DNA of 55,471 bases from Candidatus Methylomirabilis lanthanidiphila (GCA_902196205.1 CABIKM010000038.1:1-55471), one strand, 5' to 3'. Counted from the first letter of the stretch, positions 8,799-19,642 are shown. The notes: generated by a model from the sequence alone, not told the origin. Translations and numbers: made by a program.

Positions 8799-11700
8799 GG
8801 GCGCCCACCATCACTGCCTGCTCCCAGGGAATCCCTTCGAGTTCAGCTCGCTTCAGCGCTTTCATTGCCCGTTTGTAGTCCTTGGGTATCACCTTGACGA
8901 ACTTCGCCTCCATAGCTTCCCAATTCCCGAGGATCCGTTCCGCGACCGCGCTTCCGGTATAGTTCAGATGGCGGCGCAGCAGTGCCTGGACCTCCGTGAT
9001 TTCCTCCTCGACATCCAACGCTTCAAGATCGACCATGCTGAGATTGCACCGGGTCTTGAAGTCGCCGGCTTCATCCAGGACGTAGGCTACGCCGCCAGAC
9101 ATTCCGGCGGCGAAGTTCCGTCCGGTGGAACCGATGACGACAACGAGGCCGCCGGTCATGTACTCACAGCCGTGGTCGCCGACACCCTCTACCACCGCAT
9201 GAGCACCGCTGTTGCGTACTGCGAACCGCTCGCCCGCAACCCCACGGAGATAGATGTCACCCTTCGTCGCGCCATACAGCGCCACGTTGCCGATCAGGAT
9301 ATTCTCCTCAGGAACGAATGTCGCCTCGCGCGGTGGGAACACGATGATCTTGCCGCCGGACAGCCCCTTCCCCAGGTAGTCGTTAGAGTCGCCCTCCAGG
9401 GCCAGCGTGATACCCTTAGGGATGAAGGCGCCGAAGCTTTGGCCGGCCGACCCGGTAAAGTGGATCCGGATCGTGTCCTCGGGCAGGCCTTCGCCCCCGT
9501 AGCGGCGGGTCACCTCGGAGCCGAGGATGGTGCCGACCGTGCGGTTGACGTTCCGGATCGGCAGACGCAAGCCGACCGGCTCGCGCCGTTCGAGCGCGGG
9601 CCGGCAGAGCGGGACGATGGTGGTCATGTCGAGCGATTGCTCCAGGCCGTGGTCTTGCTCCCGCACCTTGCGGATGGCTACCTCTGGTCCTACCTCCGGT
9701 CGGTACAGGATCGACGAGTAGTCGAGCCCCCGAGCCTTCCAGTGGTCCACCGCTTTCTTCATTTCCAGCCTGTCCATGCGGCCGATCATCTCGTCCATGG
9801 TGCGGAATCCGAGCTGGGCCATCAGCTCGCGTACCTCTCGGGCGATGAAGCGGAAGAAGTTTTCGACGTATTCGGGCTTGCCGGAGAAGTTCTTCCGAAG
9901 CGCGGGATCCTGTGTGGCGACCCCGACCGGACAGGTGTTCAGGTGGCAGACGCGCATCATGATACAACCCATCACGACCAACGGTGCCGTGGAGAAACCG
10001 TACTCTTCGGCTCCAAGCAGGGCGGCGATGACCACGTCGCGTCCGGTTTTCATCTGACCATCGACCTGGACAGCGATCCGGTCCCGGAGCTTGTTCATCA
10101 CGAGGACTTGCTGGGTCTCGGCCAGTCCCAGCTCCCATGGCAGACCCGCGTGCTTGATGGAGCTGAGCGGGGAGGCGCCGGTCCCGCCATCGAAGCCGGA
10201 GATCAGGACGACATCAGAAAAGGCCTTCGCCACCCCTGCCGCAATCGTGCCGACTCCGACTTCAGCGACAAGTTTCACGTGAATTCGGGCAGTTGGGTTA
10301 CTATTCTTCAAGTCATGAATGAGCTGTTTGAGATCCTCGATGGAGTAGATGTCGTGGTGCGGAGGCGGTGAGATCAGCCCTACGCCAGGGGTCGAGTGCC
10401 GCACCTTCGCAATCCATGGATAGACCTTGGCGCCGGGGAGTTGTCCGCCCTCGCCGGGCTTGCTGCCCTGCGCCATTTTGATTTGAATATCTGTGGCGTT
10501 GACCAGATACTCGCTGGTGACACCGAAGCGGCCTGACGCCACCTGCTTAATGGCGCTTCGGCGCCAGTCGCCGTTCGGGTCAGGGGTGAAGCGCGTCGGA
10601 TCTTCGCCCCCCTCGCCGGTATTCGACCTGGCGCCCAGCCGGTTCATGGCGATCGCAAGGGTCTCGTGCGCCTCCTGGCTGATTGAGCCGTACGACATCG
10701 CCCCCGTCGCAAAGCGCTTGACGATTGCCTCTACCGGCTCGACCTCCTCCAGCGGAATCGGTTGGTCGGCAAACTTGAGGTCGAACAGGCCTCGGAGCGT
10801 ACAGAGATTATGATCGTGGTTGTTGATCTGCTCCGTATACTCCTTGAAGATTGTGTACTGGCCGGTCCGGGTAGAGTACTGAAGTCTGGAGATCGTCTCG
10901 GGGTTGAAGAGATGCGCCTCGCCGTCGCGCCGCCACTGATATTCACCGCCCCATTCAAGCTCAGGCTGGCCGACGGGTCGGTCCGGGAAGGCGCGGCGAT
11001 GCCGGAGGAAGACCTCCTCTGCGACGACATCGATGCCGATGCCGCCGATCCGGGATGCCGTCCAGGTGAAACATCGATCGACAAACGTCTTGTCCAGGCC
11101 GATCGCCTCGAAGATCTGAGCGCCGCGATACGACTGGATCGTCGAGATCCCCATCTTGGAGATCACCTTCAGCACGCCTTTGTTCAGCGCCTTGATGTAG
11201 TGCTTGACGGCCTTCTTGTGGTCAAGCCCAGGCAGCAGCCCTTCATGGATCATGTCGTCAAGGGTCTCGAAGGCGAGGTATGGGTTGATGGCGCCGGCTC
11301 CGTAGCCGATCAGCAGCGCCGCGTGGTGTGTCTCCCGAGGCTCACCGCTCTCGATGATGAGTCCAACGCGCGTTCGGGTTCCCTCCCGGACCAGGTGATG
11401 GTGGACGCCGGCTGTCGCCAGGAGGGCCGGAATCGGCGCCAGTTCCTTACACACGCCCCGGTCGGAGAGGATGATAAGGGTGTAGCCGTCGGCGATAGCC
11501 TGGCTCGCCTTTCGGCACAGCTCCTGCAGCGCCAGTTCCAAGCCTTGGCCGCCTTCGGCCGCCGGGAAGAGCATCGGCAGCGTGATCGACTTAAAGCCGG
11601 GCAGATCGACATAGCGGATTCGCGCCAGCTCCTCGTTGTCCAGGACCGGCGTCTTCAGTTTGATCTGTCGGCAACTCTCAGCTTCCGGCTTGAGCAGGTT

Positions 11701-13383
11701 GCGCTCAGGGCCGATAGTCGTTGCCATCTGGGTGACCAGCTCCTCGCGGATCGCGTCCAGCGGCGGATTGGTCACTTGAGCGAAGAGCTGCTGAAAATAA
11801 TCGTACAGCAGGCGAGGGCGGTTGGAAAGGACGGCAAGCGCCGCGTCGTTCCCCATCGAGCCGACCGGCTCCTCACCCTTCAACGCCATCGGACTCAGCA
11901 ATAGACGCAGATCCTCATGGGTATAACCGAAGAGTTGCTGCCGCTGCAGCACGGTCTCGTGATCCGGCTCATGGACGTGTGGAGGCGCCGGGAGTTCCTC
12001 GAGCGGGACCAGGTGCTGCTGTAGCCACTCCCGGTACGGGTGCTCGGTGGCAAAGGCATGCTTCAGCTCTGCGTCGTCGATGATCCGGCCCTGGGCCGTA
12101 TCCACCAGGAAGATTCGGCCGGGGTGCAGGCGCTCCTTGATCAGCACATTCTCGGGCGCGATATCCAATACCCCTACTTCAGAGGCCATGACCACCATGC
12201 CGTCCTTCGTGACGTAGTAGCGAGACGGGCGCAGTCCGTTCCGGTCCAGGACCGCTCCAATGACCGTCCCATCGGTAAAGGCAATCGAGGCCGGCCCGTC
12301 CCAGGGCTCTATGAGGCAGCCGTGGTACTCATAGAACGCCTTGCGCTCCTCGCTCATCGATTCATGGCCGCTCCAGGCCTCCGGAATCATCATGAGGATC
12401 GCGTGGGGTAGGGGGCGTCCGGCCATTACCAGAAACTCCAGAACGTTGTCGAAGACTGCCGAGTCGCTCCCACCCTCCAGCACGATGGGAAAGATCTTTT
12501 TCAGGTCCGGCAGCAGCTCGGACTCGCACAGCGACTCGCGGGCGCGCATCCAGTTGGTGTTGCCTCGCAGCGTATTGATCTCGCCGTTGTGCGCCATGTA
12601 CCGGTACGGGTGGGCCAGCGGCCATGAGGGGAAGGTATTGGTGGAGAAGCGCTGGTGCACGAGCGCCAGCGCCGATTCGACCGCCGGATCCGTGATGTCC
12701 GGAAATGTTGCCTCGATCTGGTCCCCTATGAGCATCCCCTTGTACACCAGCGTGTTGGAGGAGAGACTTGGGATATAGAAGAGTCTTCGTTGCGGCAGGG
12801 CCGAACCGTAGACGACATGCTCAACCTGCTTGCGGATAATGTAGAGTGTCCGCTCGAATACCCGATTGTCCTGAATCGCAGGGTTACGGCCGATAAAGAT
12901 CTGCTTAAAGACAGGCCTGGCGGCCTTGGCGCTGGGGCCGATCGGCGCGTCGTCGGTTGGTATATCCCGCCATCCCAGAAGCGTCTGCCCTTCCTCCAGG
13001 ATAATCTCCTCGAAGGTCGCCTGACACTTGGCGGATTGTGACGGGTCAGTGGGAAGAAAGACCAATCCGGCGCCGTAGTATCGCGGGGCCGGCAAGGTAA
13101 TTCCGATCTTTTCGCACTCGCGGGCAAGGAAGGCGTGTGGCATTTGAATGAGGATACCGGCCCCATCACCCGTGTTTGGCTCTGAGCCGGACGCGCCGCG
13201 GTGCAGGAGGTTCTTCAGCACCGTCAGTGACTGCTGGATGATGGCGTGGGACTTCCGACCTTTGATGTCCACCACGAAGCCCACGCCGCACGCGTCATGC
13301 TCGTAGGTGGGGTCGTACAGGCCCTGTCGTGGCGGGGGGATAGTACAAGGATTCACAGACACTGAATCCGCCTGGTCAGTCAC
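8791..13383 (-). CDS. gltB: Glutamate synthase large subunit
   Basis: Makes two glutamates from glutamine and 2-oxoglutarate in the cytosol. 1530 residues: class II amidotransferase with its nucleophile Cys32 after a short propeptide (HDACGVGF), central domain, FMN-binding synthase domain ([19 protein letters not shown]), a 3Fe-4S cysteine set in [15 protein letters not shown], and a C-terminal GXGXG beta-helix domain ([22 protein letters not shown]). The start is GTG at 13383 with AAGGAG 6 bases upstream. The long open frames on the opposite strand of this gene are composition artefacts. It leads the gltB-gltD operon. Confidence 0.98.
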   Translation of the reverse strand: MTDQADSVSVNPCTIPPPRQGLYDPTYEHDACGVGFVVDIKGRKSHAIIQQSLTVLKNLLHRGASGSEPNTGDGAGILIQMPHAFLARECEKIGITLPAPRYYGAGLVFLPTDPSQSAKCQATFEEIILEEGQTLLGWRDIPTDDAPIGPSAKAARPVFKQIFIGRNPAIQDNRVFERTLYIIRKQVEHVVYGSALPQRRLFYIPSLSSNTLVYKGMLIGDQIEATFPDITDPAVESALALVHQRFSTNTFPSWPLAHPYRYMAHNGEINTLRGNTNWMRARESLCESELLPDLKKIFPIVLEGGSDSAVFDNVLEFLVMAGRPLPHAILMMIPEAWSGHESMSEERKAFYEYHGCLIEPWDGPASIAFTDGTVIGAVLDRNGLRPSRYYVTKDGMVVMASEVGVLDIAPENVLIKERLHPGRIFLVDTAQGRIIDDAELKHAFATEHPYREWLQQHLVPLEELPAPPHVHEPDHETVLQRQQLFGYTHEDLRLLLSPMALKGEEPVGSMGNDAALAVLSNRPRLLYDYFQQLFAQVTNPPLDAIREELVTQMATTIGPERNLLKPEAESCRQIKLKTPVLDNEELARIRYVDLPGFKSITLPMLFPAAEGGQGLELALQELCRKASQAIADGYTLIILSDRGVCKELAPIPALLATAGVHHHLVREGTRTRVGLIIESGEPRETHHAALLIGYGAGAINPYLAFETLDDMIHEGLLPGLDHKKAVKHYIKALNKGVLKVISKMGISTIQSYRGAQIFEAIGLDKTFVDRCFTWTASRIGGIGIDVVAEEVFLRHRRAFPDRPVGQPELEWGGEYQWRRDGEAHLFNPETISRLQYSTRTGQYTIFKEYTEQINNHDHNLCTLRGLFDLKFADQPIPLEEVEPVEAIVKRFATGAMSYGSISQEAHETLAIAMNRLGARSNTGEGGEDPTRFTPDPNGDWRRSAIKQVASGRFGVTSEYLVNATDIQIKMAQGSKPGEGGQLPGAKVYPWIAKVRHSTPGVGLISPPPHHDIYSIEDLKQLIHDLKNSNPTARIHVKLVAEVGVGTIAAGVAKAFSDVVLISGFDGGTGASPLSSIKHAGLPWELGLAETQQVLVMNKLRDRIAVQVDGQMKTGRDVVIAALLGAEEYGFSTAPLVVMGCIMMRVCHLNTCPVGVATQDPALRKNFSGKPEYVENFFRFIAREVRELMAQLGFRTMDEMIGRMDRLEMKKAVDHWKARGLDYSSILYRPEVGPEVAIRKVREQDHGLEQSLDMTTIVPLCRPALERREPVGLRLPIRNVNRTVGTILGSEVTRRYGGEGLPEDTIRIHFTGSAGQSFGAFIPKGITLALEGDSNDYLGKGLSGGKIIVFPPREATFVPEENILIGNVALYGATKGDIYLRGVAGERFAVRNSGAHAVVEGVGDHGCEYMTGGLVVVIGSTGRNFAAGMSGGVAYVLDEAGDFKTRCNLSMVDLEALDVEEEITEVQALLRRHLNYTGSAVAERILGNWEAMEAKFVKVIPKDYKRAMKALKRAELEGIPWEQAVMVGAHG

Positions 13384-13705
13384 GCAGTTCTCCTTCCATC
13401 TTCATAGAGCCGATTAATGGTCAATAGTATTAAATATTAGCCGAAACCACGTGGGAAGTCACGTGAAAAGCGGCTACACTCAGCACGAGGAAATGTTCTC
13501 CTTCGCGGGTCCCCCGAAAAAAGCGGGGTAAAAGTGGCGGCGGAGATCCCCAGGCAGATTGGTGATAGTGTGATAGCGTTGTTCAATCTCGCTGTCAAGT
13601 AGAAAGTCGCTGAACCGGGAGGTCAAGGGAACTCGGTGCGGGGGGCGCCGCAGATGGGTCTATCTTGCATCTCGAAATGATGGACATTACTGTATACTAT
13701 ATGTA
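13384..13705. promoter_or_regulatory. Divergent intergenic region with paired CACGTG palindromes
   Basis: 322 bases between gltB (minus) and the PBP gene (plus), with no gene. Two identical CACGTG hexamers lie at 13448-13453 and 13460-13465, 12 bases apart, a little over one helical turn, about 70 bases upstream of the gltB start. They could be an operator for a dimeric regulator; this is inference. On the plus side TATACT at 13693-13698 lies just before the PBP start codon. No convincing -35 was found for either gene. Confidence 0.4.
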
Positions 13706-16180
13706 ATGACTAGAAAGGGCTTCATCATTACGGGCCATGGCGTGAAGGCCATTATTACGCGGTTCATTATCGTCTTGAGACATCGGCGTGAGCTGGTGAA
13801 CGAATTGAAACGAATCGCGCAGCCGGCCGCTCCAATCCTCTCGACTTTTTTTCTCCTTTTCTTCCCCATCGTATCCGGCGGGTTGCTCGCCTTATATCTG
13901 AATGGTTTCTTTGCATGGCCCGATTTCTCGCGGATTCACGATCGCCGTGAAACGAGTATTCTGTACGCTGAGGACGGTGAAGTGCTTAGGGAGTACTGCA
14001 CCTACTGCCGCGAGATGGCCACGCTTGAAGAGATGGGACACTTCCCAAAGCTGGCGGTGTTGATTGAAGACAAAGCATTTGAGAAAAGGCTGGCCCCGGT
14101 CAGCGGTCGCGGTATCCTGCGGGCGTTGTGGCAGGACCTCAAGACGCTGAGCCTCCAGCAGGGAGGATCAACCATCACCCAGCAGGTTGCGCGCATCCTG
14201 TTCGCGGAAGAGGAACTCCGGCACGAACAGGAGAGCAGGGCCTTGAGCGCCAAATTATGGCGGAAAGCGAGAGAGTTCTGGTTCGCGATGCTGCTTGAGG
14301 GACACGTCGATAGGAGGACAATTCTTGAGTTGTATCTGAACAATGTCTTTTGTGGACACGGACGATACGGGGTAAAAGCCTGCAGTCAGTATTACTTCCG
14401 TAAAGAGCCGACCGAGTTATCGATTACAGAGGCCGCGATGATGATCGGGACGTGGCGGGCCCCGCAGTACTCTCCCTTCATCAACCCAGAACAGGCGCTC
14501 AAACTTCGGGGCAGGGTGCTTGAGCAACTCGTCGACGAACGGGCCATCAGTAAGACACAGGAGCAGGAATGGCAACAGCAGCCACTTCCCCAGCGACAAG
14601 AACGCGATCAATGTCGAGCGCTCCATGCTGCCGAATTCGTTCGACGGCGGATCGTTCAGACAACGCGTCTGGTCGATCAAGGATTGAAGGTACATACCAG
14701 CATCAACTGTGGCTGGCAGCGCGCGGCGGCCGATGCGCTCCACGAGTCGATGGAGACGATGAAAGCCCGGAATCCTGCGTTGACGGATTTATGGGGGGTC
14801 GCGATCCTCATTGACGCCCGAACCGGAGCGATTAAGGTCTTTGCGCAGGAGCCTACATTTGCGGAGAACGAATATCTCTTGAGCCAGATCAAGCGACATT
14901 GCGGGTCAGCATGTAAACCGTTCTTCTATGCAACATGGATCCTGAAGGGCGGGCGGCTCTCATGCCAGGACCAGGGTTCTGGGCCCTGCCGACTAGACGA
15001 TTCTTACGGGACTGCAGACGGCAAGTCTGCGCTCTCGCTCGCCATGGGCAGGGGCCGCCGGCATCGGATTCAGAATTTCCCCTATGAATCACTTGCACGA
15101 TATGTCGGTATCAGTGAGCCGATTCGTTGTCTGGCTGAATCACGAAACGCCTGTACGATGAGCGCCATCAGGGATGTTCGGGCGGCTGTCCGGGGCTCAC
15201 GGGTACCGAGACTTGTCTATAAAGAGGAAATACTCGGACTTATGAATCGACTGGGTATCCAACTCCCGACGATGGATCCGGAACGCGCCAAGCGAGAGGG
15301 GATCAGGCTTATTGCTCCAGACGTTGCGAGACAGTTCGGATTACCCAAGGATACGATCGATCCGGGGCTCACGGTTGCGATAGGTTCGATTGACGTCTCG
15401 CCCCTTGATATGGCCGTTGGCTTAGCCGGACTCATGGGGAGCAGGGTCGAGCCCTACGCGATCGAGGAGATCGAGGGGCCATCCGGCGATGTCGTCTGGG
15501 ACACTACCCCGAAGGCGCCTGAAAATATCTTCCAGAAAATGATTGAGGATGAGCTGGTTGCGGAGTTTCAGTTGCAAAAGGCGCGGAACGGCTTGGGCAG
15601 CGATCTGACGGCGGAAGAGAGGAAGAAGATTGAGGCAGACGCCAAACCGGATGCTGAGAAGCTGGCGCTGGCCATGATCCGTGGACTCCGCGCGCCCATC
15701 GAGCTCACGCATGGGACTGGGAAGCTTGTGACAACGGGTGATCCGAGGCGAGGCATACCCAAGTTGGATTTCCCGGTGATAGGCAAGACCGGTACCGCCA
15801 CCAACGAGGAGGGGGAAACAACCGACAACTGGTTCTACGGTTGTTCGCCCTCTTACTGCATGGCGGTATGGATTGGACGGGAGAAGAAACAACCCATGGA
15901 AACGGTCGTTGAGACACCCGGTGGCAAAACAATCAGGGTGCAAGAGACTGGAGGCCGCAATGCACTGCCTGTGTTCATCAAGACGATGACGGCGGTCTAT
16001 GAACATCGCCCCACGGAACTCTTTCCTGACGCGACAGATCCCAGGAAACCATTTGTGTTCTCGCTGCCATCATCGCCTACTCCTCTCGTCATCCCCGAAG
16101 GCGAGGCGGGCGCTCCGCATGTTGTAGAACCTGTCATACCACACGAAGAGGCCGGCACGGGTGATCAAGATGATTTCTAG
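13706..16180 (+). CDS. Class A penicillin-binding protein (transglycosylase/transpeptidase)
   Basis: Polymerises and crosslinks peptidoglycan outside the inner membrane. 824 residues: one membrane helix (about 44-68), a GT51 transglycosylase domain with catalytic E121 in IEDKAF and QGGSTITQQ at 152-160, and a transpeptidase domain with S401-x-x-K404 (GSACKPF), SRN, and K694-T-G-T. All catalytic motifs are intact. The extracytoplasmic part holds about 14 cysteines, which is many for a PBP, and one lies inside the SxxK motif. The PBP1a/PBP1c subtype cannot be fixed. The ATG at 13706 has no clear ribosome binding site and sits just after a TATACT box; GTG at 13742 is an alternative. Confidence 0.9.
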   Translation: MTRKGFIITGHGVKAIITRFIIVLRHRRELVNELKRIAQPAAPILSTFFLLFFPIVSGGLLALYLNGFFAWPDFSRIHDRRETSILYAEDGEVLREYCTYCREMATLEEMGHFPKLAVLIEDKAFEKRLAPVSGRGILRALWQDLKTLSLQQGGSTITQQVARILFAEEELRHEQESRALSAKLWRKAREFWFAMLLEGHVDRRTILELYLNNVFCGHGRYGVKACSQYYFRKEPTELSITEAAMMIGTWRAPQYSPFINPEQALKLRGRVLEQLVDERAISKTQEQEWQQQPLPQRQERDQCRALHAAEFVRRRIVQTTRLVDQGLKVHTSINCGWQRAAADALHESMETMKARNPALTDLWGVAILIDARTGAIKVFAQEPTFAENEYLLSQIKRHCGSACKPFFYATWILKGGRLSCQDQGSGPCRLDDSYGTADGKSALSLAMGRGRRHRIQNFPYESLARYVGISEPIRCLAESRNACTMSAIRDVRAAVRGSRVPRLVYKEEILGLMNRLGIQLPTMDPERAKREGIRLIAPDVARQFGLPKDTIDPGLTVAIGSIDVSPLDMAVGLAGLMGSRVEPYAIEEIEGPSGDVVWDTTPKAPENIFQKMIEDELVAEFQLQKARNGLGSDLTAEERKKIEADAKPDAEKLALAMIRGLRAPIELTHGTGKLVTTGDPRRGIPKLDFPVIGKTGTATNEEGETTDNWFYGCSPSYCMAVWIGREKKQPMETVVETPGGKTIRVQETGGRNALPVFIKTMTAVYEHRPTELFPDATDPRKPFVFSLPSSPTPLVIPEGEAGAPHVVEPVIPHEEAGTGDQDDF

Positions 16181-16211
16181 CCATAAACGGCGAAGGTCAG
16201 GAGGCTCAAGG

Positions 16212-17555
16212 ATGGGGTATTGCGACGTGTGGGGTGGTGGCTGCTTTCGGATTGTGGGTGCAGCCGTACTCCTGTTGGGGATCCTTACTCCGAGTTACGA
16301 TGTGTCGGCTCAGCCCATAATCTTGGAAAAGATCAAAGAGGCACAGAATCGGCTGGACGGGCTGGAGTTGAACCATCACGTTACGACGATCCAACAGGCA
16401 GTTCCCGTTGCGAGGCGATCTAAAGGGCAGGGACGAAAACCGGCGTTCCGTTACGTCAAGCTTCAGGCGCTGACGCGAGACGTAGCGGTGACCGGGCTGA
16501 ACCTTAAAACCGGGGAGTCAAAAGATTTTATCTTTGAGGAAACTGTGCTGCTGGAACCTAAAAAACGCCCACATGTGAAGCCTCCTCAAGTCATCGCTAA
16601 CGAGAATAATTGTGAATTGACCTGGCGCGGAGGAAGCCGTTGGGGCTTTAACAGGGATCTTCTGCTGACCTGTAACGGTGAGGATTTTGCCGTCATCAAC
16701 CTGACGATGTGGACGTCCCGTACGGCGCGCAGCGTGGTGGTCGACCAAAAAACCGGTAGACGGATGTGCCGGCAAGGCCCCCTGGAACAGATTCTCGGTT
16801 CCTATGTGCCGTATTCTTTAGAACTCCATACGCCAGACGTAGCGGACGCGGGCCGTAGATATCTGGAGCGAGTGATATTGCAAGCGCTTCAGGATCTGGA
16901 TGACCTTAACGTCACATCCAAGACATTTACCGACGAGAATCTGAGTGGGCTCACCTCAATCGACTTCATCCACGCACTGCTGGTTGATGAACATATGGAT
17001 CCGGAAGAATTTATAAAACATCAGAAAAATGGGTCGCTGTCCCGGCTTATCGAAAAGTATTGGGTAGAGGTCGCCATCAATCAGGATTCAGCGTTCAGGA
17101 TGAGTGTTTCTCCAGCCGGAGCGACGGGCATCAGCCAGTTTATCTGTCCTACCTATGCGCGAATTCTTGACGAATCTCCAGAATCAGGACTTGACCCGGG
17201 TTTTGTTCACGGTATGCGAGATCATGTGAATGCTGTGAAGGCTTCGATTATTCTTTTCGACGCCGACATGTCGTCATGGTGGACTCCGACGGTCAAAAAA
17301 GTCTGCGCCGTGTCCACTGAGATGCTCGAAGATTGCTGGGCCGCTTCCTATAACGGAGGTCCCAATAGATTGAATAGGGTGGTGACAAAGCGTGGGAAGC
17401 ACTGGATGGAGAAAGATACTACGGTTCGGAACACACGCCGCTACTTCGCCTCCCGACTCAAGGAAGAGACCTATACCTACCTCGCAAAGCTTCGCAGCAT
17501 CCGGGGGTATCTCTTAGCCCTCGAAAAAAGTACCCCGTCAACAACGGATCCTTAA
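16212..17555 (+). CDS. Exported lytic-transglycosylase-like protein
   Basis: 447 residues with a signal peptide ending near DVSAQ. A C-terminal SLT-like domain (about 270-400) has SPAGATGISQF and AASYNGGPNR, the usual active-site surroundings of soluble lytic transglycosylases. The catalytic glutamate position, usually in ESxF, reads D292-S-A-F here, so activity may be lowered or altered. The first 250 residues are not recognised. It has about six cysteines in the mature part. The ATG at 16212 is chosen because AGGAGG lies 7 bases upstream. It follows the PBP by 31 bases, which suggests a synthase-hydrolase pair. Confidence 0.82.
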   Translation: MGYCDVWGGGCFRIVGAAVLLLGILTPSYDVSAQPIILEKIKEAQNRLDGLELNHHVTTIQQAVPVARRSKGQGRKPAFRYVKLQALTRDVAVTGLNLKTGESKDFIFEETVLLEPKKRPHVKPPQVIANENNCELTWRGGSRWGFNRDLLLTCNGEDFAVINLTMWTSRTARSVVVDQKTGRRMCRQGPLEQILGSYVPYSLELHTPDVADAGRRYLERVILQALQDLDDLNVTSKTFTDENLSGLTSIDFIHALLVDEHMDPEEFIKHQKNGSLSRLIEKYWVEVAINQDSAFRMSVSPAGATGISQFICPTYARILDESPESGLDPGFVHGMRDHVNAVKASIILFDADMSSWWTPTVKKVCAVSTEMLEDCWAASYNGGPNRLNRVVTKRGKHWMEKDTTVRNTRRYFASRLKEETYTYLAKLRSIRGYLLALEKSTPSTTDP

Positions 17556-17785
17556 CGTGAAATGATGTGGTAGTAAGAATATCGTCCGACCTGTCTGCTG
17601 AGGTGCCCCATGAGCAGAGTAAGAGGACAAATCAACTGTAAACTGGTTGACGGCAAGTGGTTCTTTGTGCAATAGTCACTACCTGATGGGCTTTGTGGCT
17701 CTATTGGGCGTTTTCAGAGGCGTAGTATTTGAGTATGATGAGAGGTCGCTCTAACTTAAACTCAGTGTCAAAGGAGGGGGTAGCG

Positions 17786-18073
17786 ATGGTTTACCACATC
17801 ATGTGTGAAGTCCAGCCAGAGCAAGAGGCCGCGTTGGATAGTTTCTTGACCGGCAAGATGAAGAAGTTCTGGCTAGCTAACCCAGGAGTCTCGAGGTATC
17901 ACGTCTATGGAGACCATTTGGCGAACAAGTTGGAGCGAATCGTTACGATTGAGGTGGGCGACTTCGGCAACTTTGATAAGATTTTGGCTCTCGATGAGCG
18001 TAAGGAACTGCGTAGCGAGCTTATGACGTTATCCTCTCATGTCCAGAGTCGGGTCCTGACCATGATCGAGTAA
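17786..18073 (+). CDS. Small conserved-looking protein of unknown function
   Basis: 95 residues, no membrane segment. The start at 17786 follows AAAGGAGG by 7 bases, a strong ribosome binding site. The sequence alternates hydrophobic strands with charged helices (MVYHIMCEVQPEQEAALDSF, then ERIVTIEVGDFGNFDKIL) and could be a ferredoxin-like alpha-beta fold as in dimeric barrel proteins. I do not recognise the family. A strong terminator follows, so it is probably the last or only gene of its unit. Confidence 0.75.
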   Translation: MVYHIMCEVQPEQEAALDSFLTGKMKKFWLANPGVSRYHVYGDHLANKLERIVTIEVGDFGNFDKILALDERKELRSELMTLSSHVQSRVLTMIE

Positions 18074-18102
18074 GGCTCAGAGGCTACCGCGGTTTTCAAG
18101 AC

Positions 18103-18137
18103 GAAGGAGGCCCAATGCGGGGCCTCCTTCTTTTTTT
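18103..18137 (+). terminator. Intrinsic terminator
   Basis: GAAGGAGGCC at 18103-18112 pairs perfectly with GGCCTCCTTC at 18121-18130, followed by seven Ts. It lies between convergent genes. The 3' end of the minus-strand hydrolase is 15 bases away. Confidence 0.92.
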
Positions 18138-18151
18138 GTCGATCCGCATTG

Positions 18152-18937
18152 TCAGGCTACCTTATCGAGGAAGCCGAGTAGACTGCGGTTGAATGTCTCC
18201 GGCTGCTCCAGGTTGCACAGGTGCGATGCCGAGGGGAGGATGGCAAGCTCAGAAGAGGGGATGGCGGCGCAAATCTCCCGCGCCATAGCCACCGGAGTTC
18301 CGGGATCCTCTTTGCCTGAAATAACGAGGGCCGGGCACCGAACCTCGCCGAGCCGGTCGGTGACGTCAATCGCTGGAATCGCGTGGCAGCAGCCGATGTA
18401 CCCTTGCGGCGGCGTGCTCCGAATCATCGCGCGTACACTGTCCATCACATCCTGGCGACGCACCCGAAACGGGGCCGTAAACCATCGCTCGAGCGCCGGC
18501 TCTACCAGCGGTTCCATCCCCTTCGTTTCTATCGCGCGGATGCGTTCCGCCCAGGCCGATCGCGCGGCGGCGGGGTAGCGGCTGGTCGTAGACGAGAGGA
18601 TCAGGCTTCGGACCATCGACGGGTACTTCAGCGCAAAGATCTGGCCAATCATCCCGCCCATGGAAATACCTAGGAAGTGCGTCGCAGTGACGCCAAGCCC
18701 GGTGAGCAGTCCGTGGAGATCATCGGCCATCTGTTCCAAGCTATAGGCGCCGGGCGGGGCGCTGGTCTGACCATGTCCTCGCGTATCGTATCTGAGTACC
18801 CGGTAGCGCGCACTAAGCGCTTGAGCCTGTTCGTCCCAAAGACTCAGATTGCACCCGAGGGCATGACTCATCGTGACGACAGAACCATCTCCTTCAATCG
18901 TATAGTGGATGTCGATGCTGTTAGCGGTGAGCTTCAT
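18152..18937 (-). CDS. Alpha/beta hydrolase, 3-oxoadipate enol-lactonase-like
   Basis: 261 residues with the alpha/beta hydrolase fold. Nucleophile elbow GISMGG, acid in SGKEDPGTP, and catalytic His in PSASHLCN, close to the end; the oxyanion region is near SHALGCNLSLWD. The overall pattern (RYDTRGHGQTSAPPGAYS, then LGISMGGMIGQ) resembles PcaD-type enol-lactonases of the beta-ketoadipate path, but no other aromatic catabolism gene is in the window, so the substrate is unknown. The ATG at 18937 has AGGAG 5 bases upstream; the frame extends 18 bases further. Confidence 0.87.
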   Translation of the reverse strand: MKLTANSIDIHYTIEGDGSVVTMSHALGCNLSLWDEQAQALSARYRVLRYDTRGHGQTSAPPGAYSLEQMADDLHGLLTGLGVTATHFLGISMGGMIGQIFALKYPSMVRSLILSSTTSRYPAAARSAWAERIRAIETKGMEPLVEPALERWFTAPFRVRRQDVMDSVRAMIRSTPPQGYIGCCHAIPAIDVTDRLGEVRCPALVISGKEDPGTPVAMAREICAAIPSSELAILPSASHLCNLEQPETFNRSLLGFLDKVA

Positions 18938-19156
18938 CTTATCTCCTGTGTCCATACCAGTGAATCTGCTCTAGTGCTGCGGCCTGCTCGAACAGGACGC
19001 CCAGACTCGCTTTGGCAGGACGAACCCCTCCTGCCCAGTGGTCCGGTTGACCACAGCGTCACCGGCGCCAGACATATCCTTTGTTCGTGCGATCCGCGCC
19101 AGACGCAGGACTATGGCCCGTTGGCCACCACTCAGGTGGCGACGCCCAGCATCCGT

Positions 19157-19642
19157 TCAGCAACGGGTTACGCAACAGACCGGCCGCCGCAACCGGTTAT
19201 TGGGTCGCGAGGCCGTTCCCTTCTCCCACGTTTCAACGTCACCTCGCACGACCCGAAACAACGGGTGCGGCTGAGGGCGCCGTACGCGCTTGAGCAGATC
19301 GAATGCCGCCGGGTCGCGGATCGCCAGCTTTGTCATGAGATGATACCACTCCTGCTCGACCTGACCGCGAGTCACGGCGATGACTCCAGAACCCCTCGCC
19401 GGGCTAATCTTGTTCGATGAAAACTTGTAGCCACGCCGGACGGCTTCTGCATACACACCGCGAAGGTAACCGGCAATTGCTCCAAGGGGGGAGCGCTGAG
19501 CGCGGAAACGCTCGAGTTGAGGGTGGTACCGGTAACCGGTCGTTTCACCTCTGAGTACGGCCTGTGCCAAGAGCGCCTCGCGCCACACCGCGACCAGCCC
19601 GCGAACATCGAGGTACTTTGGATGCAAGGACCAGAGCCGCAT
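19157..19642 (-). CDS. Pyrimidine dimer DNA glycosylase/endonuclease V family
   Basis: 161 residues. The N-terminus MRLWSLHPKYLD, followed by GLVAVWREALLAQ and YRYHPQLERFR, is the signature of the bacterial Pyr_excise family related to T4 endonuclease V, which removes UV pyrimidine dimers by glycosylase and lyase action. RGYKFSSNKI in the middle also fits. The C-terminal 25 residues are less typical and may run past the family end. Possible ribosome binding site AGGGGTGAG is 7 bases upstream. It lies downstream of katG on the same strand, 166 bases away; both are DNA or oxidative stress functions, but they may have separate promoters. Confidence 0.85.
   Translation of the reverse strand: MRLWSLHPKYLDVRGLVAVWREALLAQAVLRGETTGYRYHPQLERFRAQRSPLGAIAGYLRGVYAEAVRRGYKFSSNKISPARGSGVIAVTRGQVEQEWYHLMTKLAIRDPAAFDLLKRVRRPQPHPLFRVVRGDVETWEKGTASRPNNRLRRPVCCVTRC

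Noticed and set aside
8776-11904. Long open frames (531 and 380 codons) on the plus strand opposite gltB
   Set aside because: They lie entirely antisense to a well-conserved gene, show no family resemblance and reflect GC-rich codon bias.
17610-17675. 21-codon frame (MSRVRGQINCKLVDGKWFFV plus one residue) with GAGGTG upstream
   Set aside because: Too short to support without comparative data, although the end looks protein-like; could be a remnant.
18956-19156. Additional gene between the hydrolase and the dimer glycosylase
   Set aside because: Open frames there are antisense or cross the real genes and carry no recognisable features.
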